Assembly (NCBI GenBank): GCA_021816665.1
Contig: JAKAXI010000140.1
Coordinates: 1 to 5,990 of the forward strand
Source of the DNA: Bacillota bacterium
GTDB lineage: Bacteria; Bacillota; Bacilli; Alicyclobacillales; Alicyclobacillaceae
Length of the DNA: 5,990 nt
Reading direction: 5' to 3'
The first letter of the stretch is position 1. Each line of letters opens with the position of its first letter. The position numbers were made by a program, and so were the translations under genes. This document shows, piece by piece, positions 4,646 to 5,990 of this stretch. The notes below the pieces were generated by a model. It ran no database searches and was not told the origin of the DNA. It saw only the letters and a list, made by a program, of their open reading frames with translations.

Positions 4646-5990
4646 TGGGACCTTCCTCCTTCTGGCGCAAGATTTGCGCCGCCGGGTAGAGTGCCGTGTA
4701 GGTAGAGATCACGTAGACGGGCAGGCCACCTTGTTGTGAAGCAGTCATCAACGCATGGTTGATGCCTTCATCGAGGTTCGGTATGCACTCGATCTGACTT
4801 GGATCGTAGCCAGCGTACTTCAACCGCAAAGCCATGTCTTCAGCGCGCATGCCGGTGGTGACGACGCGTACAGCAAAAGCGTGTTCTGGTATGAGCTCAA
4901 AGTCTGCATCCCACAGCCAGGACACATCGCGCCCGTCGGCAGCTTGGTCGTTGATCGCAATGCAGAGAACTTTCGGACCGCGTTCACTGGCAATCGCCTG
5001 TAACACGCCGTCGCAGCCTGCAGGGTTTTTCACGAGATTGAGGACAGAGGCCGGGCGTGTCGTGAACGCCTGCATGCGCCCGAGCGGCGCGCGGAACGAC
5101 GTTAGTCCGGTAGCAACTTGCTGTGCGGTCAGGCCACACATTCGAGCCGCTGCTACAGCGCAGAGCTCGTTGTACAGGTTAAACAGGCCACGCACCGGGA
5201 CGTCAAATGAGACGACGGGCAACTGTCCTTGCGCGACCTCGAGTTTCCCATTGACGAGGCGCCCAATCAGGTCCGGGTGTGGGCGGAAAAAGTCACAGGA
5301 AGGGCACACATAAAGCCCGAGTTGGCCGTAAAAATAGCCATCGTAGCGAAGCTCATGGCCGCACTGCAGACAAAACGCGCCGTCGCGCATCACGTCGCGC
5401 GTGTTCTCAGCCGCCATGTCGCGGTGCAGACCGAAGTAGACGGCGCGTTTCCCGGAGACTCGTCCGATGTGGTGAGCGAGCGGGTCGTCCGCGCACAGAA
5501 CAATCACCGCGTCGGTATCCGCGATTCCCTGGACGATTTTCTGCACGGTTGTATCGAGCTCGCCGTAGCGGTCGAGCTGATCGCGAAACACGTTCGTAAC
5601 CGCCAGCACCCGGATTGGCAGGTGTTTAGCCACGAGCGGCAGGCTCGCCTCGTCTACTTCCAACACGGCCAGAGGGATACGCACTCGGCCGAACCAACTT
5701 GTCGCTTCGAGGATCGCGCTGACAATGCCTTGTTGCAGGTTGGCTCCCTCAGCGTTTGTAATCAGCGGGCCGCTCTGGCGGAGCATTGCAGAGAGCAGAT
5801 TGGCTGTTGTCGTCTTGCCGTTTGTGCCCGTGACAACGACACAGCGCCGCAGTTGACGTCCAAGGTGTTCGAGAACGCGTGGCGCGACGCGAATTGCAAG
5901 TTTCCCGGGAAAGCTTGTGGCGCTCTTCCCTGCGGCCCGGAGAACTGCCTGTGCCAACTTACCTATCCACACGGCGAGGAGGAAGAGCGG
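4608..5990 (-). CDS. murT: Lipid II isoglutaminyl synthase, Mur-ligase-like subunit MurT (start probably off the right edge)
   Basis: MurT is the ATP-dependent ligase subunit that activates the D-Glu carboxyl of lipid II for amidation with GatD-supplied ammonia. Numbering from the GTG at 5972 (454 residues), the Mur P-loop T-G-T-N-G-K-T-T-T is at 48-56, N-x-E-G-A-N at 73-78, E-V-D-E at 105-108, and T-N-x-F-R-D-Q-L-D-R at 126-135. A Cys4 zinc ribbon typical of MurT is inserted with CxxC at 201/204 and 223/226. The central domain has G-L-F-N-L-Y-N (262-268). The C-terminal domain has N-L-V-K-N-P-A-G (312-319) and a D-G-R-D-x-S-W-L-W-D-A-D-F-E block (346-359); an Asp in this block is reported to complete the GatD catalytic triad. 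GTG 5972 has no ribosome site, and the frame stays open to base 5990 (six more codons, P-L-F-L-L-A), while family members begin a few residues earlier. The true start is therefore likely outside the window. The last 38 bases overlap gatD. Confidence 0.93.
   Translation of the reverse strand, partial: PLFLLAVWIGKLAQAVLRAAGKSATSFPGKLAIRVAPRVLEHLGRQLRRCVVVTGTNGKTTTANLLSAMLRQSGPLITNAEGANLQQGIVSAILEATSWFGRVRIPLAVLEVDEASLPLVAKHLPIRVLAVTNVFRDQLDRYGELDTTVQKIVQGIADTDAVIVLCADDPLAHHIGRVSGKRAVYFGLHRDMAAENTRDVMRDGAFCLQCGHELRYDGYFYGQLGLYVCPSCDFFRPHPDLIGRLVNGKLEVAQGQLPVVSFDVPVRGLFNLYNELCAVAAARMCGLTAQQVATGLTSFRAPLGRMQAFTTRPASVLNLVKNPAGCDGVLQAIASERGPKVLCIAINDQAADGRDVSWLWDADFELIPEHAFAVRVVTTGMRAEDMALRLKYAGYDPSQIECIPNLDEGINHALMTASQQGGLPVYVISTYTALYPAAQILRQKEEGPSGPAAQNRPSVS
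4655..4661 (-). promoter_or_regulatory. Ribosome binding site of gatD inside murT
   Basis: AAGGAGG on the minus strand lies nine bases ahead of the GTG at 4645 and within the last codons of murT. It supports this GTG as the gatD start and allows independent loading of ribosomes as well as coupling. Confidence 0.75.

Overview
The window looks like chromosomal DNA from a Gram-positive, probably a Bacillota lineage with moderately high GC (by eye in the mid-50s percent). Alicyclobacillaceae-type bacilli would fit, but the genus is a guess. Support comes from the lipid II amidation pair MurT/GatD, an LCP-family wall-polymer transferase, a DUF421 (YetF-type) membrane protein, strong AAGGAGG-like ribosome sites and frequent GTG/TTG starts. 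I see no tRNA, rRNA, CRISPR array, insertion sequence or phage gene.

Layout: (1) bases 1-201, plus strand, hold the C-terminal part of a hotdog-fold acyl-CoA thioesterase whose start lies off the left edge. (2) 264-992, plus, is a DUF421 membrane protein. (3) 993-1176 is non-coding and ends in a 13-bp hairpin that probably closes the next gene. (4) 1177-2514, minus, is an LCP protein with a C-terminal LytR_C-type domain. (5) 2515-2712 is a divergent regulatory gap with a possible ECF-sigma-type promoter for the LCP gene and a near-perfect 27-base palindrome. (6) 2713-3132 and 3129-3908, plus, form a two-gene operon with a 4-base stop/start overlap: a complete thioesterase, paralogous to the one at the left edge, then a short-chain dehydrogenase/reductase. 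(7) 3917-4645 and 4608 to the right edge, minus, are gatD and murT, translated in the order murT then gatD with a 38-base overlap. The SDR and gatD converge, with their stop codons 8 bases apart and both inside one small hairpin.

Functional picture: MurT and GatD together amidate the D-glutamate of lipid II. The LCP protein attaches undecaprenyl-linked polymers to peptidoglycan. Both concern the Gram-positive wall, but they sit in separate transcription units. The thioesterase/SDR pair suggests acyl-CoA or hydroxy/keto-acyl metabolism with unknown substrate. I found no convincing undescribed multi-gene system. The best points for a second look are the divergent control region, the altered metal-site motif and A8 tract of the LCP gene, the thioesterase paralogues, and the Asn-to-Asp change in the SDR.
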